Source: Halalkalibacter wakoensis JCM 9140 (GTDB taxonomy: Bacteria; Bacillota; Bacilli; Bacillales; Bacillaceae_D). Taken from it: 64,000 bases of DNA. The DNA lies in NCBI RefSeq assembly GCF_000513095.1, contig NZ_BAUT01000002.1, positions 107,409-171,408 on the forward strand, written 5' to 3'. This document shows positions 9,106 to 18,305 of the stretch, piece by piece. The notes beneath the pieces are model-generated. The model saw only the letters and a list, made by a program, of their open reading frames with translations. It did no database searches and was not told the DNA's origin. Each line of letters opens with the position of its first letter. Within the stretch, counting starts at the first letter, position 1. A program made the translations under genes and the position numbers.

Positions 9106-9369
9106 ATGTCATACTTTGCAGCTATTTTATTAATGAAAAATCCTGAATTAAATGCTACATATCGTGCTGAGCACTTAGCCTATTTAGAGCAACTTGAAGC
9201 TAATGGAAACATTTTTGCGAAAGGACCTTTTGTTGATGGTGCCGGCGGACTAGTAATTTACAAAGCAGATTCTTTTGAGGAAGCGAAAAAATTAGCTGAA
9301 GCTGACCCATATGTGATTCAAGGTGTTAGAACTTTACAATTGCATGAATGGGGTATGGTTCAATCGTAA
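9106..9369 (+). CDS. YciI-family protein
   Basis: 87 aa. Seen: RAEHLAYLEQLEANGNIFAKGPF and a later EEAKKLAEADPYV...LHEW, the YCII fold signature with its conserved His and Asp. Start ATG 9106 is chosen over an upstream in-frame start because AAAAGGGGACC lies directly before it. Known: YciI proteins are small ferredoxin-like dimers, some with dehydrochlorinase-like activity, mostly of unknown role. It follows the CBS gene by 17 nt, so the two are probably co-transcribed. Confidence 0.85.
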   Translation: MSYFAAILLMKNPELNATYRAEHLAYLEQLEANGNIFAKGPFVDGAGGLVIYKADSFEEAKKLAEADPYVIQGVRTLQLHEWGMVQS

Positions 9370-9376
9370 AAAGCGT

Positions 9377-9410
9377 AAGGTAACCAGATAGCCTGGTTGC
9401 CTTTTCTTTT
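9377..9410 (+). terminator. Terminator after the YciI gene
   Basis: AAGGTAACCAG (9377-9387) pairs with CTGGTTGCCTT (9393-9403) with one G-T wobble; a T-rich tail follows. Confidence 0.8.
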
Positions 9411-9485
9411 TTTGAAATTTTGACAAATGATTTATTCTCGTAGATAATAATCTATTGAACTTTTTTATGAATCGGAGGCCTTTTT

Positions 9486-11435
9486 TTGAAAACGAATAAT
9501 CAGTTGCCATTTGCCTATGACAGAAGCCAACCATTTTTTGAGCGTTTAAATGAATGGGTTGGTGATGTTTTTTACGATATATTGCCTGAAGCTGGATTAG
9601 AGCTTCGTGATGAACAAGTTTATATGGCGTTTCAAGTAGAAAAAGCTTTCATCGATAAGAAAATTATGTTTGCAGAAGCTGGAGTCGGGACGGGAAAGAC
9701 GATTGTCTATCTTTTGTATGCATTATGCTATGCAAGATATATGAGAAAACCTGCTATAATCGCATGTGCGGATGAGTCTCTTATTGAACAATTAGTTAAA
9801 AAAGGAGGAGATATTGATAAATTATCAAAAATCTTGGGGCTTAATATTGATGCGAGATTAGCGAAATCAAAGGAACAATACCTATGTTTGCAAAAGCTTG
9901 ATCAAGAACGAGCCAAAGATGATTATGATGAACTTTATGATGAAATTCACGTCGAACTTCCTTCCTTTGTTCATGCAAATGAGACCTTACAATCGTTTCA
10001 TCATTATGGAGATCGAAAAGAATATCCGCATTTAACGAATGAGGAATGGAATAAAGTCGGTTGGGACTCCTTTCAAGATTGTTTTGTCTGTGACAAGCGT
10101 CATCGCTGTGGACAAACATTATCGCGTGAGCATTACCGGAAATCAACCGATTTGTTAATCTGCTCACATGATTTCTATATGGAACATGTGTGGACATATG
10201 ATTCTAGAATTCGAGAAGGACAATTGCCTCTTTTACCTGAAGCGAGTACCGTGATTTTTGATGAAGGTCACTTGCTCGAAGTAGCAGCTCAAAAAGCATT
10301 AACGTATAAAATGCGTCATGACGTGATGGAAGAACTGCTCACGCGTCTTTTGGAAAATGACGTAAGAGAAGAGTTTGCTGTTCTTGTGGATGAACTGATT
10401 TCTCAAAGTCTTCATTTTTCTTATGTTCTCCGTGATCATTCAAAAAAGGTAGAAGGGTCAAACCGTAAAGAACTAGTGTTTACTTCAGAGGTTTTAGAAG
10501 AAGCAACTCGAATGACGCAATTGATTGCCAAGCTTGAAGATGAGATCGTATTTGAAAGTGAAATGTATACGATTGATCAATATCAATTAAAAATTGTTGA
10601 AGAGCATCTGGATATGATTCATCATGCGTTAAAGATTTTTGTTGGTGTTGACAATGCTATTTCGTGGGTGGAAGAAAGTGAATTTGGTATAACGCTTGTT
10701 ATTATGCCACGTCTTGTTGAAGAGGTATTAAAAGAAAAAGTGTTTTCTAAAAAGCTCCCGTTCCTTTTTACCTCTGCTACCTTATCGACAAATGAGTCTT
10801 TTGATTATCTAGCTAATAGTTTAGGAATTGAAGAATATGCATCGTTCTCTGTGGAGTCTCCTTTTGATTATCGTGAGCAAATGGAGTTGTTTGCCCCAGT
10901 TGTTCATAAAATAGAAGAGAAGATTGAGCATACTAAATGGCTTCTTGAAGAGACAAATGGACGAGCTTTGCTATTATTTACGAGCGAAGAAGAGCTTTTG
11001 CAATTTAAAGATCTTGTCCATAATGATTCAGATTTTTCAAAGTGGAACATTCTATTTGAAGGAGATCAGGAAATTAGTCAGCTTATTTCCATTTTCCAGG
11101 AACAAATAGAGACGGTTTTATGTGCAGTTAGCTTATGGGAAGGTCTTGATATTCCAGGAGAATCTCTAGCAAATGTGATTATTTGGTCACTTCCTTTTCC
11201 TCCAAACGATCCTGTTTTTGAAGCAAAACGAAAAGCGAGTGATCATTCGTTTGATTCGGTTGATATTCCCCACATGCTGCTACGGTTACGTCAAGGAATT
11301 GGACGATTAATCCGCACACATGAAGACAAGGGGATTGTTACGATTTTCGATCAACAATTATATGATAACAGTGATTTGCTGAGCCGTGTTAAAGAAGTGC
11401 TCCCAGCTGGTGTGGAACTAAAAGCAAAGCGCTAA
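9486..11435 (+). CDS. DinG/XPD-like ATP-dependent DNA helicase (YpvA type)
   Basis: 649 aa, superfamily 2 helicase. Seen: Walker A AEAGVGTGKT (about residues 58-67), a Cys cluster C...CFVCDKRHRC (near residues 130-205) in the position of the XPD/DinG iron-sulfur domain, DEGH box (VIFDEGHLLE), motif III SATLS, and motif VI QGIGRLIR near the C-terminus. Known: such helicases move 5'-3' on single-stranded DNA and act in repair or conflict resolution; length and order fit Bacillus YpvA. It starts at TTG 9486 behind GGAGG. No exonuclease domain is fused, unlike B. subtilis DinG. Single gene. Confidence 0.9.
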   Translation: MKTNNQLPFAYDRSQPFFERLNEWVGDVFYDILPEAGLELRDEQVYMAFQVEKAFIDKKIMFAEAGVGTGKTIVYLLYALCYARYMRKPAIIACADESLIEQLVKKGGDIDKLSKILGLNIDARLAKSKEQYLCLQKLDQERAKDDYDELYDEIHVELPSFVHANETLQSFHHYGDRKEYPHLTNEEWNKVGWDSFQDCFVCDKRHRCGQTLSREHYRKSTDLLICSHDFYMEHVWTYDSRIREGQLPLLPEASTVIFDEGHLLEVAAQKALTYKMRHDVMEELLTRLLENDVREEFAVLVDELISQSLHFSYVLRDHSKKVEGSNRKELVFTSEVLEEATRMTQLIAKLEDEIVFESEMYTIDQYQLKIVEEHLDMIHHALKIFVGVDNAISWVEESEFGITLVIMPRLVEEVLKEKVFSKKLPFLFTSATLSTNESFDYLANSLGIEEYASFSVESPFDYREQMELFAPVVHKIEEKIEHTKWLLEETNGRALLLFTSEEELLQFKDLVHNDSDFSKWNILFEGDQEISQLISIFQEQIETVLCAVSLWEGLDIPGESLANVIIWSLPFPPNDPVFEAKRKASDHSFDSVDIPHMLLRLRQGIGRLIRTHEDKGIVTIFDQQLYDNSDLLSRVKEVLPAGVELKAKR

Positions 11436-11518
11436 TAATAGATGGTATTTACTTATATGGACGAGTTCGGTAATCTAGTAAGTGAATACATACATTATTG
11501 GCGGGAGAGGATTCATAC

Positions 11519-12307
11519 ATGATTAAAGCAATCTTTTTTGATCTCGATGACACGCTGCTTTGGGACCAACGCAGTGTAAAAAAGGCATTTGAAGCAACTT
11601 GTAAGCTAGCAGCTGAGAAGTACAACTTAAATTCAGATGAACTAGAGGAAGCTGTTCGTAAAGAAGCAAGTGAGTTGTACGCTGGCTATGAGACGTATGA
11701 GTTTACAAAAATGATTGGGATTAATCCTTTTGAAGGGTTATGGGGCAATTTCTTAGATGAGGATGACCATTTTAGAAAAATGAAAGAAATCGTCCCAACA
11801 TATCGGAAGGACGCTTGGACTAAAGGGCTACTAGCTCTCGGTATTGATGATCCTGATTTTGGCCATGAATTAGCAGAGCGGTTTCCAGTAGAACGTCGTA
11901 ACCATCCTTTCGTTTATGATGAATCCTTTCGCGTATTGGATCAGTTAAAGGAAAAGTATCGACTATTGCTCCTAACAAATGGCTCGCCTGATTTACAAAA
12001 TACAAAGCTGGACATAACACCAGAACTTGTCCCGTATTTTGATCAGATTATCATTTCTGGCGCATTTGGTCGTGGAAAGCCTGATCCAACAATCTTCGAG
12101 CATGCTTTAGAAAAAATGGAATTAACAAAAGACGAGGCTATTATGGTTGGAGACAACTTAATGACGGATATTCTAGGTTCTTCCCGTGTTGGGATGAAAT
12201 CGGTTTGGATTAATCGTCATCACAAGGAACGTAATGAAGTGGTTCCTACTTATGAGATTACAAACTTAGAGGAATTGTACGATATTTTAACTGAATTAAA
12301 TAAATAA
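11519..12307 (+). CDS. HAD-superfamily hydrolase (YsaA-like phosphatase)
   Basis: 262 aa. Seen: motif [10 protein letters not shown] (nucleophile Asp and acid/base Asp), motif II LLTNGS, motif III Lys in [10 protein letters not shown], motif [11 protein letters not shown], all intact. Start ATG 11519 is preferred over the upstream TTG because GGGAGAGG is spaced 8 nt away. Known: HAD phosphatases of this length with a helical cap include B. subtilis YsaA, reported as phosphoserine phosphatase; I infer a small-molecule phosphatase and do not assign the substrate. Confidence 0.88.
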   Translation: MIKAIFFDLDDTLLWDQRSVKKAFEATCKLAAEKYNLNSDELEEAVRKEASELYAGYETYEFTKMIGINPFEGLWGNFLDEDDHFRKMKEIVPTYRKDAWTKGLLALGIDDPDFGHELAERFPVERRNHPFVYDESFRVLDQLKEKYRLLLLTNGSPDLQNTKLDITPELVPYFDQIIISGAFGRGKPDPTIFEHALEKMELTKDEAIMVGDNLMTDILGSSRVGMKSVWINRHHKERNEVVPTYEITNLEELYDILTELNK

Positions 12308-12343
12308 GAAAGAGGGCGCATTGTGTCGCCCTCTTTTCTTATT
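12303..12343 (+). terminator. Terminator of the HAD gene
   Basis: A 16-bp stem, AATAAGAAAGAGGGCG with CGCCCTCTTTTCTTATT (one bulge), has its T-rich arm at the 3' side. Confidence 0.85.
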
Positions 12344-12459
12344 TTGTTTCTAATCGAAATAAATGGAGTTTCTTGGTTACATTAGATGATGTGAGGTGTC
12401 ATCATCCATCAAAAAGAACAGTTACAAAACATCACTTTAAAAAAGTTAGTTAAAAACCG

Positions 12460-12492
12460 TTTACAAGTTATCGGTTTAGTTATAAACTGATA
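12460..12492 (+). promoter_or_regulatory. Promoter with overlapping inverted repeat, probable MhqR operator
   Basis: A -35-like TTTACA (12460-12465), 17 bp, and TAAACT (12483-12488). The inverted repeat TATCGGTTTA-gtta-TAAACTGATA (12469-12492, 9 of 10 pairs) covers the spacer and the -10. An operator here would let the MarR protein encoded next repress its own operon (inference). Confidence 0.5.
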
Positions 12493-12517
12493 GGGTAACA
12501 TAAAGGAGTGCATGCGT

Positions 12518-12961
12518 TTGGCTGAAAACGAGACGCTTGGAAAACAAGAAGTTCGCCTAGGATTATTGCTTTGGTTTCGTCTAGCAAGGTTTTATAATGA
12601 AAGCAACCGAAAATCAAATCAACATGTAAAAAGCTGGGGATTAACAATTGCTCAATTTGATTTACTTGCACAAATTGGAGTCCATCAACCCATTTCACAG
12701 CAGGAGCTTGCAGAAAAGTTGTTCGTAAGCAAAGGCAATATTACACAAATGCTTGTGAAATTGGAGAAGCTAGAGCTAGTTGAGCGGAAACAAGAGTGGC
12801 GCGTAAAGAGAATCACCTTAACGCCTAAAGGAGAACAGTTGTTTCAAGATGTCGTGCCTAAACAAGAACGATTTCAAGCTGCTCAATTTGCAAAGCTAGA
12901 TTATCATGAACAAAAACAGCTACTTTCTTTATTAAAAAAATTAGATCAAGTTAGCGAATAA
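12518..12961 (+). CDS. mhqR: MarR-family repressor, MhqR-like
   Basis: About 147 aa. Seen: winged helix QQELAEKLFVSKGNITQMLVKLEKLELVERK (recognition helix plus wing) ending LTPKGEQLF. Start TTG 12518 fits the AAAGGAG at 12502-12508 (8-9 nt); the ATG at 12512 would be too close. Known: B. subtilis MhqR senses quinones and azo compounds and represses glyoxalase-fold dioxygenase and hydrolase genes. Here it is first in an operon with exactly those two partners (gaps 16 and 5 nt), which makes the assignment strong. An inverted repeat overlaps the promoter. Confidence 0.82.
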   Translation: MAENETLGKQEVRLGLLLWFRLARFYNESNRKSNQHVKSWGLTIAQFDLLAQIGVHQPISQQELAEKLFVSKGNITQMLVKLEKLELVERKQEWRVKRITLTPKGEQLFQDVVPKQERFQAAQFAKLDYHEQKQLLSLLKKLDQVSE

Positions 12962-12977
12962 CAAAAGGAGTGAGAGA

Positions 12978-13961
12978 ATGGGCGTGAAACCTTTATTAGG
13001 GCAACATCATGTGTCAGCCATTACAGCTAATGCGTCGGAAAATTATCGTTTTTATACGAAAGTGCTTGGTCTTCGACTTGTCAAAAAAACGGTTAATCAA
13101 GATGATACCTCTATGTATCATTTATTTTATGCAGATGAGAGAGGAAACCCTGGAACCGATTTAACTTTTTTTGAAATCCCTCATGCAGGAACGACTTATA
13201 AAGGGAATAATAGCATTTCCCTTACTTCTTTAAGAGTCCGAAATGATAAGGCTTTAACTTACTGGAAAGAACGGTTGGAACAGTTTGAAGTAGAGCATGA
13301 AGGAATTAAGTCAAAATACGGACGAAATGTGCTTTCTTTTCAAGACTTTGAAGGTCAACGACTAGAGTTTGTTTCAGATAAAAACAATGATGGAGTTTCA
13401 GGTGGAAAACCGTGGGATCAGAGCCCCGTTCCTGTTGAATTTGGGATTATTGGTTTAGGTCCTATTCATTTAACGGTTCCGAAATCCGAACTCACGGCAA
13501 AAATCTTAACCGATGTCATGAAGTATCGTGAAAAAGATTCGTATCCATCGGTTGTCGAAGGCCAGCCGTCTATACGTGTATTTGAGACAGGAGAAGGAGG
13601 AACAGGTGCTGAAGTCCACTTAGAGGAACGTACGGATCTACCGAGGGAGCGCCCTGGTCGTGGAAGTGTCCATCATGTTGCATTTAGAGTAGAAACGGAA
13701 GAAGAGATGAGGAAATGGGTAACTTATCTTAAAGAAATTCGAGTTCCTAATTCGGGGTTTGTTGAGAGGTATTATTTTCGTTCTCTTTATTTTCGTGAGC
13801 CTAATGGCATATTATTCGAGCTTGCAACAGATGGTCCTGGATTTGAGGGTGATGAACCCTTCGAACAATTAGGTGAAAGGCTTGCTTTGCCACCCTATTT
13901 CGAGGATCAACGTGCTGAAATTGAAGCGAAAATAAAACCTCTACAGACAAAAGGAGAATAA
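12978..13961 (+). CDS. Glyoxalase-fold ring-cleaving dioxygenase (MhqA/MhqE/MhqO type)
   Basis: 327 aa. It has tandem vicinal-oxygen-chelate modules: N-terminal LGQHHVSAITANASENYRFY with the metal-ligand His, and C-terminal GSVHHVAFRVET with His and FREPNGILFELATD with Glu. Known: these proteins in B. subtilis are induced by methylhydroquinone and are thought to open hydroquinone-type rings. It lies between mhqR and mhqD. The sequence does not decide which of MhqA, MhqE or MhqO is the ortholog. Confidence 0.88.
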   Translation: MGVKPLLGQHHVSAITANASENYRFYTKVLGLRLVKKTVNQDDTSMYHLFYADERGNPGTDLTFFEIPHAGTTYKGNNSISLTSLRVRNDKALTYWKERLEQFEVEHEGIKSKYGRNVLSFQDFEGQRLEFVSDKNNDGVSGGKPWDQSPVPVEFGIIGLGPIHLTVPKSELTAKILTDVMKYREKDSYPSVVEGQPSIRVFETGEGGTGAEVHLEERTDLPRERPGRGSVHHVAFRVETEEEMRKWVTYLKEIRVPNSGFVERYYFRSLYFREPNGILFELATDGPGFEGDEPFEQLGERLALPPYFEDQRAEIEAKIKPLQTKGE

Positions 13962-13966
13962 ATACA

Positions 13967-14578
13967 ATGAAACATATTTACAAAGAAGGTTCAAATAAGA
14001 ATTTACCAACGTTATTGTTGTTGCATGGAACGGGTGGAAATGAGCAAGATTTAATTCCTCTTGCTAATATGATTGCTCAAGATGCTAGCATCTTGAGTGT
14101 GAGAGGAAATATTTTAGAAAACGGGATGCCACGGTTTTTTCGTCGTTTAGCTGAAGGGGTTTTCGATGAAGAAGATTTGGTTTTTCGTACAAATGAATTA
14201 AATGAATTTGTTACGGAAAGTGCAGACACGTATGGTTTTGACAGAAGCAATGTTGTGGCGATTGGGTATTCAAATGGTGCTAATATTGCTGCTAGCATGA
14301 TGTACCATCATCAAAGATCGTTAAAAGGTGGAATCTTATTTCATGCAATGGTACCTCGACGTGGTGTCGACCTTCCAAACTTATCAGACACATCTGTGTT
14401 TATTGGGGCAGGGAAACGTGATCCACTTATTCCTTTAGAAGAAACAAAAGAATTAGTCAAAGACCTAGAAAAAGCCAATGCGAAAGTGAGCGAATTTTGG
14501 GTTGATGGTGGGCATCAACTTGTTAGGGAAGAAGTTGAAAAAGCAAAAGAGTGGTTTGATCAAACGTACCGTGGATAA
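13967..14578 (+). CDS. mhqD: MhqD-like alpha/beta hydrolase (carboxylesterase/phospholipase family)
   Basis: 203 aa. Seen: oxyanion loop LLLHGTGGNEQDL, nucleophile elbow IGYSNGANIA (Ser), Asp in GAGKRDPLIP, catalytic His in DGGHQL: a complete triad. Known: MhqD belongs to the quinone/azo-compound stress regulon of B. subtilis and probably hydrolyses ring-cleavage or ester products. It starts 5 nt after the dioxygenase stop, so it is co-transcribed and controlled by the MarR repressor upstream. A large stem-loop follows. Confidence 0.88.
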   Translation: MKHIYKEGSNKNLPTLLLLHGTGGNEQDLIPLANMIAQDASILSVRGNILENGMPRFFRRLAEGVFDEEDLVFRTNELNEFVTESADTYGFDRSNVVAIGYSNGANIAASMMYHHQRSLKGGILFHAMVPRRGVDLPNLSDTSVFIGAGKRDPLIPLEETKELVKDLEKANAKVSEFWVDGGHQLVREEVEKAKEWFDQTYRG

Positions 14579-14580
14579 TA

Positions 14581-14626
14581 AATTCGGGTTGTTCTTTAGT
14601 CTATTTGACAAAAGAACAACCGAATT
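14581..14626. terminator. Strong hairpin between convergent genes
   Basis: AATTCGGGTTGTTCTTT (14581-14597) pairs with AAAGAACAACCGAATT (14611-14626), with one extra G in the left arm. There is no long T run, but its position after mhqD and before the convergent small gene fits a bidirectional terminator. Confidence 0.6.
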
Positions 14627-14637
14627 AAGTCATTCGC

Positions 14638-14892
14638 TCAAATTCCTCTTATCATAATTTCACGTACCTCATTAAGTCTCTTCTGAGTGTCTTTTAATCG
14701 TTCATGATGACGACCTTCGTCAACAAGTTTGTCAACCTCATCTTGGATCTCTCCTAACTCTTTTTGAACGAACGCATACTCTGTAGGATCATTTTCTCGA
14801 ATCATTTTTACTTCCATGAGTTCTGTTAAAGCTCGGTCAATCACATGTTGTGCACGATAAATACAATCCTCAATATACTCTTCTGACTCCAT
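14638..14892 (-). CDS. Small coiled-coil protein
   Basis: 84 aa, almost entirely charged heptad-like helix (ELGEIQDEVDKLVDEG...LKDTQKRLNEVREI). It resembles the size and character of the Bacillus YtzC/DUF2524 family, but I cannot confirm the match. A good ribosome binding site (AAAGGAGA) precedes ATG 14892. No membrane segment or catalytic motif. Role unknown. Confidence 0.65.
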   Translation of the reverse strand: MESEEYIEDCIYRAQHVIDRALTELMEVKMIRENDPTEYAFVQKELGEIQDEVDKLVDEGRHHERLKDTQKRLNEVREIMIRGI

Positions 14893-15041
14893 AATCTTCT
14901 CCTTTACTATCCGGATGACTAGTCATAATGTACGTCAAAAACAAGCTTTTCATACGAAGTGAAAAGAAGGATCTATGCATATCAATATGGAAATAGGTAT
15001 ATACCAGCTAATAGGCTTATTAAAGTGTGAGGAGTGAACCG

Positions 15042-17336
15042 ATGTCTCGTAATTCAGAATGGCAAGAAGAGCAACAAAGAGTGAATTTTATAATAGAGGA
15101 AGTGAAAAAGAGAGAACTCACCTTACAGGAGAAATTAGGTACAACCAAGGAAGAGGTTGTAGATATACGGAAGAACTTTTGGGAGGATGTTACCGTTAAT
15201 TTTGAAAATGCCGATGAAGCTGCCGAAACACATGCTAGTATTAAGCAGCAAGCTGAGCTTATGTCAGAACGGGAAAGAAGCCATCAACATGATCTTAAGC
15301 AACTGAAACATTTACATAAGCTAAAAGATTCTCCTTACTTTGGTCGAATTGATTTTTTAGAAAATGGGGAATCAGAAATAGAAAAGGTGTATATCGGAAC
15401 ATCATCATTTGTTGACAACGATGGTGTGGATTTTTACGTATACGATTGGCGAGCACCAATCTCAAATTTGTATTATGATTATGGACCGGGACCAGGAACG
15501 TATGAGACGCCGTCTGGAGCTATTTCAGGTGAAATAGAGGTTAAGAAACAGTACATTATTCGTCAAGGAACCATTGAGCATATGTTTAACACAGGGATCA
15601 CAATTGGAGATGAAATGCTTCAAGAGGTGTTAGGCGGTCAATCGGATACTCAAATGAAAAACATTGTTGGGACGATTCAGAAAGAGCAGAATCAAATCAT
15701 CCGAAACGATCGGGGGCGCTTGCTCATTGTCCAAGGTGTTGCCGGAAGTGGGAAAACGTCAGCAGCTTTGCAACGAGTTGCTTATTTGTTGTATCGATTC
15801 CGAAATACTTTGAGTGCCGATCAAATTGTATTGTTCTCACCAAACCCTTTATTTAATAGTTATGTCTCTACCGTTCTCCCGGAACTTGGTGAAGACAATA
15901 TGCAGCAAACAACGTTTCAATCTTACTTAGAATACCGATTAGGTGATGAGTGGACGTTAGAAGATCCATTTCATCAAATGGAGTACATTTTATCCTCTTC
16001 AAATGACGAATTGTACGAACAGCAAGTAGAAACAATTAAGATGAAGTCGTCCTTATATTACATGGAACAAATGGATCATTATCTAAGCAAGCTAGAAAAT
16101 GAGGGATTGGTGTTTCGAGATTTAATTTTTCAAGGGGAAACGTTCGTAGAGAAGGAAACCATTTACGAATATTTCTATGAAATTGATGATTCGATATCGA
16201 TTCCAAATCGTTTGCAAATGGTCAGTGAGATGCTCCTAAAAAAAATAAGGAAGTTGGAAATCGAAGAGAGAGAAAAAGAATGGGTTGATAAGGAAGTAGA
16301 ACTACTTGATAACGAAATCCTTTTAAAAGTTCATCAAAAAGTTCAAAATGAGATGAAGAAAGACTCAGACCATTTTTATGAATATGATCGAGAACAGCAA
16401 TTATTGCGAGCTCTTGTTGTGAAAAGAAAATGTAAGAAAATAAAAAGTGCTGTTTCAAATCTTTATTTTTTAGATATGTTAACGGTCTATAAACAATTAA
16501 TGCAAGAGATCTTGCCAGCTAACCTTTATGAACAATCCATAAAAAAAATAAATGAAGGTTTGTTTCCATATGAAGATGCAACTCCTTATTTGTATGTGAA
16601 AGGCAAACTCGAAGGATTTCAAGTGAATGCTAAGATACGGCATGTGTTCATAGACGAAGCTCAAGATTATTCCCCTTTTCAGTTTGCTTTTATTAAAAAT
16701 ATGTTTCCGAGAGCAAAAATGACGGTATTGGGCGATAAAAATCAGTCAATTTATGCACATTCGAAAGAAAGTAGTTTCTCAGCTCTTCAATCGTTGTATG
16801 ATGATGGGGAGGTCGAAAAATATGAATTAACACAAAGCTACCGCTCAACGAGACAAATTATTAATTTTGCGAAAAAAATTATTCTAGCTGATATTGAGCC
16901 ATTTAACCGAGAAGGAGAAAAGCCATTACTTTGGAAGGCACAAACAAAAAAGCAAATGAATGAAAACGTCATTGAGCGCGTTAAACATTTGAGAAGATCG
17001 TTTGGTACGGTTGCCATTATTTGCAAAACTGCAGCGGAAAGCAAATCATTGTATGAGGCGATTTATCATCATCTAGACGTTCGTCTTATGACGAAACATT
17101 CAACTGGATATGAATCATCCATTTTAATCATCCCGTCCTACTTAGCAAAAGGAGTCGAATTTGACGCTGTCGTAGTATATGATGCTTCACGATCAACCTA
17201 TAATAAGGAAAGTGAACGAAAACTACTTTATACCATTTGTACACGAGCTATGCATTCATTGGATGTTTTCTATGTGGAGGAGAAAAGTCCTTTATTATCC
17301 AATGTATCTAAAGAAACGTTTCAAGAAAGAATGTAA
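15042..17336 (+). CDS. helD: HelD-like RNA polymerase-associated UvrD-type ATPase
   Basis: 764 aa. Seen: N-terminal coiled coil (EEQQRVNFIIEEVKKRE...), first motor half with Walker A QGVAGSGKTSAALQR (near residue 240), a long helical insertion, Walker B VFIDEAQD (near residue 535), motif LGDKNQSIY, SYRST and a C-terminal motor half ending ICTRAMHSL. Known: HelD displaces nucleic acid from stalled RNA polymerase and recycles it in Gram-positive bacteria. The upstream in-frame start at 15027 is rejected because GAGGAG is spaced for ATG 15042. Single gene. Confidence 0.92.
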   Translation: MSRNSEWQEEQQRVNFIIEEVKKRELTLQEKLGTTKEEVVDIRKNFWEDVTVNFENADEAAETHASIKQQAELMSERERSHQHDLKQLKHLHKLKDSPYFGRIDFLENGESEIEKVYIGTSSFVDNDGVDFYVYDWRAPISNLYYDYGPGPGTYETPSGAISGEIEVKKQYIIRQGTIEHMFNTGITIGDEMLQEVLGGQSDTQMKNIVGTIQKEQNQIIRNDRGRLLIVQGVAGSGKTSAALQRVAYLLYRFRNTLSADQIVLFSPNPLFNSYVSTVLPELGEDNMQQTTFQSYLEYRLGDEWTLEDPFHQMEYILSSSNDELYEQQVETIKMKSSLYYMEQMDHYLSKLENEGLVFRDLIFQGETFVEKETIYEYFYEIDDSISIPNRLQMVSEMLLKKIRKLEIEEREKEWVDKEVELLDNEILLKVHQKVQNEMKKDSDHFYEYDREQQLLRALVVKRKCKKIKSAVSNLYFLDMLTVYKQLMQEILPANLYEQSIKKINEGLFPYEDATPYLYVKGKLEGFQVNAKIRHVFIDEAQDYSPFQFAFIKNMFPRAKMTVLGDKNQSIYAHSKESSFSALQSLYDDGEVEKYELTQSYRSTRQIINFAKKIILADIEPFNREGEKPLLWKAQTKKQMNENVIERVKHLRRSFGTVAIICKTAAESKSLYEAIYHHLDVRLMTKHSTGYESSILIIPSYLAKGVEFDAVVVYDASRSTYNKESERKLLYTICTRAMHSLDVFYVEEKSPLLSNVSKETFQERM

Positions 17337-17405
17337 AGCTTTTCACTTTCTTTTTTGAGCCGAATCATCAATAATGTTAATGATCACATATTAGGAGGTT
17401 TTTAG

Positions 17406-18235
17406 ATGACTCTCAATTTACAATCAACGGTCACATTACATAACGGAGTGAAAATGCCATGGTTTGGTTTAGGGGTATATAAGGCAGAAAATGGACAAGA
17501 AGTTGTAAATGCGGTACGTGCAGCTATTAAAGCTGGCTACAAAAGTATTGATACAGCTGCCATTTACCAAAATGAAGAAGGCGTAGGGCAGGCTATTAAA
17601 GAATCTGGAGTTGACCGAGGTGAATTGTTCATTACGTCAAAGGTTTGGAATGCAGACCAAGGGTATGATACGACACTCCAAGCATTTGAAACAAGCCTCC
17701 AGAAGCTAGGACTTGATTATTTAGATTTGTATTTAATTCATTGGCCTACTGCCGGTAAATACAAAGATACGTGGAAAGCTCTTGAAACTCTATATAAAGC
17801 TGGTCGTATTAAAGCGATTGGGGTAAGCAATTTCCATATTCGTCATTTAGAGGATTTATTAAAAGATGCTGAGATTAAACCAATGGTCAATCAAGTAGAA
17901 TATCATCCGCATTTAGCTCAAGTTGAACTAAAAGCTTTTTGCAGAGAGCAAGGAATTCAATTAGAAGCTTGGTCTCCACTTAAACAGGGAGAGCTATTGC
18001 AGGATGAAACGATAAAGGGTATTGCAGAGAAATATGGAAAATCACCTGCCAAGTTATTTTACGCTGGGATATACAAAATGAAGTGGTAACCATTCCGAAG
18101 TCAGTAAAAGAACAAAGAATTGTCGATAATGCGAATATCTATGATTTTGTCTTATCTGAGGAAGATATGCACGCAATCAATTCGTTAAATAAAAACGAAC
18201 GAGTAGGACCAGATCCTGATAATTTTAATTTTTAA
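17406..18235 (+). pseudogene. Aldo-keto reductase (YvgN-like), interrupted by a -1 frameshift
   Basis: From ATG 17406 (AGGAGG upstream) the frame encodes LHNGVKMPWFGLGVYK, Asp/Tyr in SIDTAAIYQNE, Lys in TSKVWN and His in YLIHWP, so the catalytic tetrad is complete. It then stops early at 18089. The missing C-terminus (QVILRWDIQNEVVTIPKS... through GPDPDNF) continues one frame over to 18235. Restoring one base at 18049/18050, beside CC, rejoins a protein of about 276 aa. Known: YvgN-type enzymes reduce glyoxal and methylglyoxal with NADPH. The lesion removes the cofactor-gripping C-terminus if real; a sequencing error is more likely. Confidence 0.85.
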
Positions 18236-18248
18236 TTACCATGTTAGA

Positions 18249-18279
18249 TGAGTACCTGATTAAGATAATCAGGTACTCA
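18249..18279 (+). terminator. Perfect hairpin between two aldo-keto reductase genes
   Basis: A 13-bp perfect stem (18249-18261 with 18267-18279) with a 5-nt loop. No T run follows, so termination may be partial. Confidence 0.5.
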
Positions 18280-18305
18280 CCATTATTCATAAGGGAGAGA
18301 TGTAA

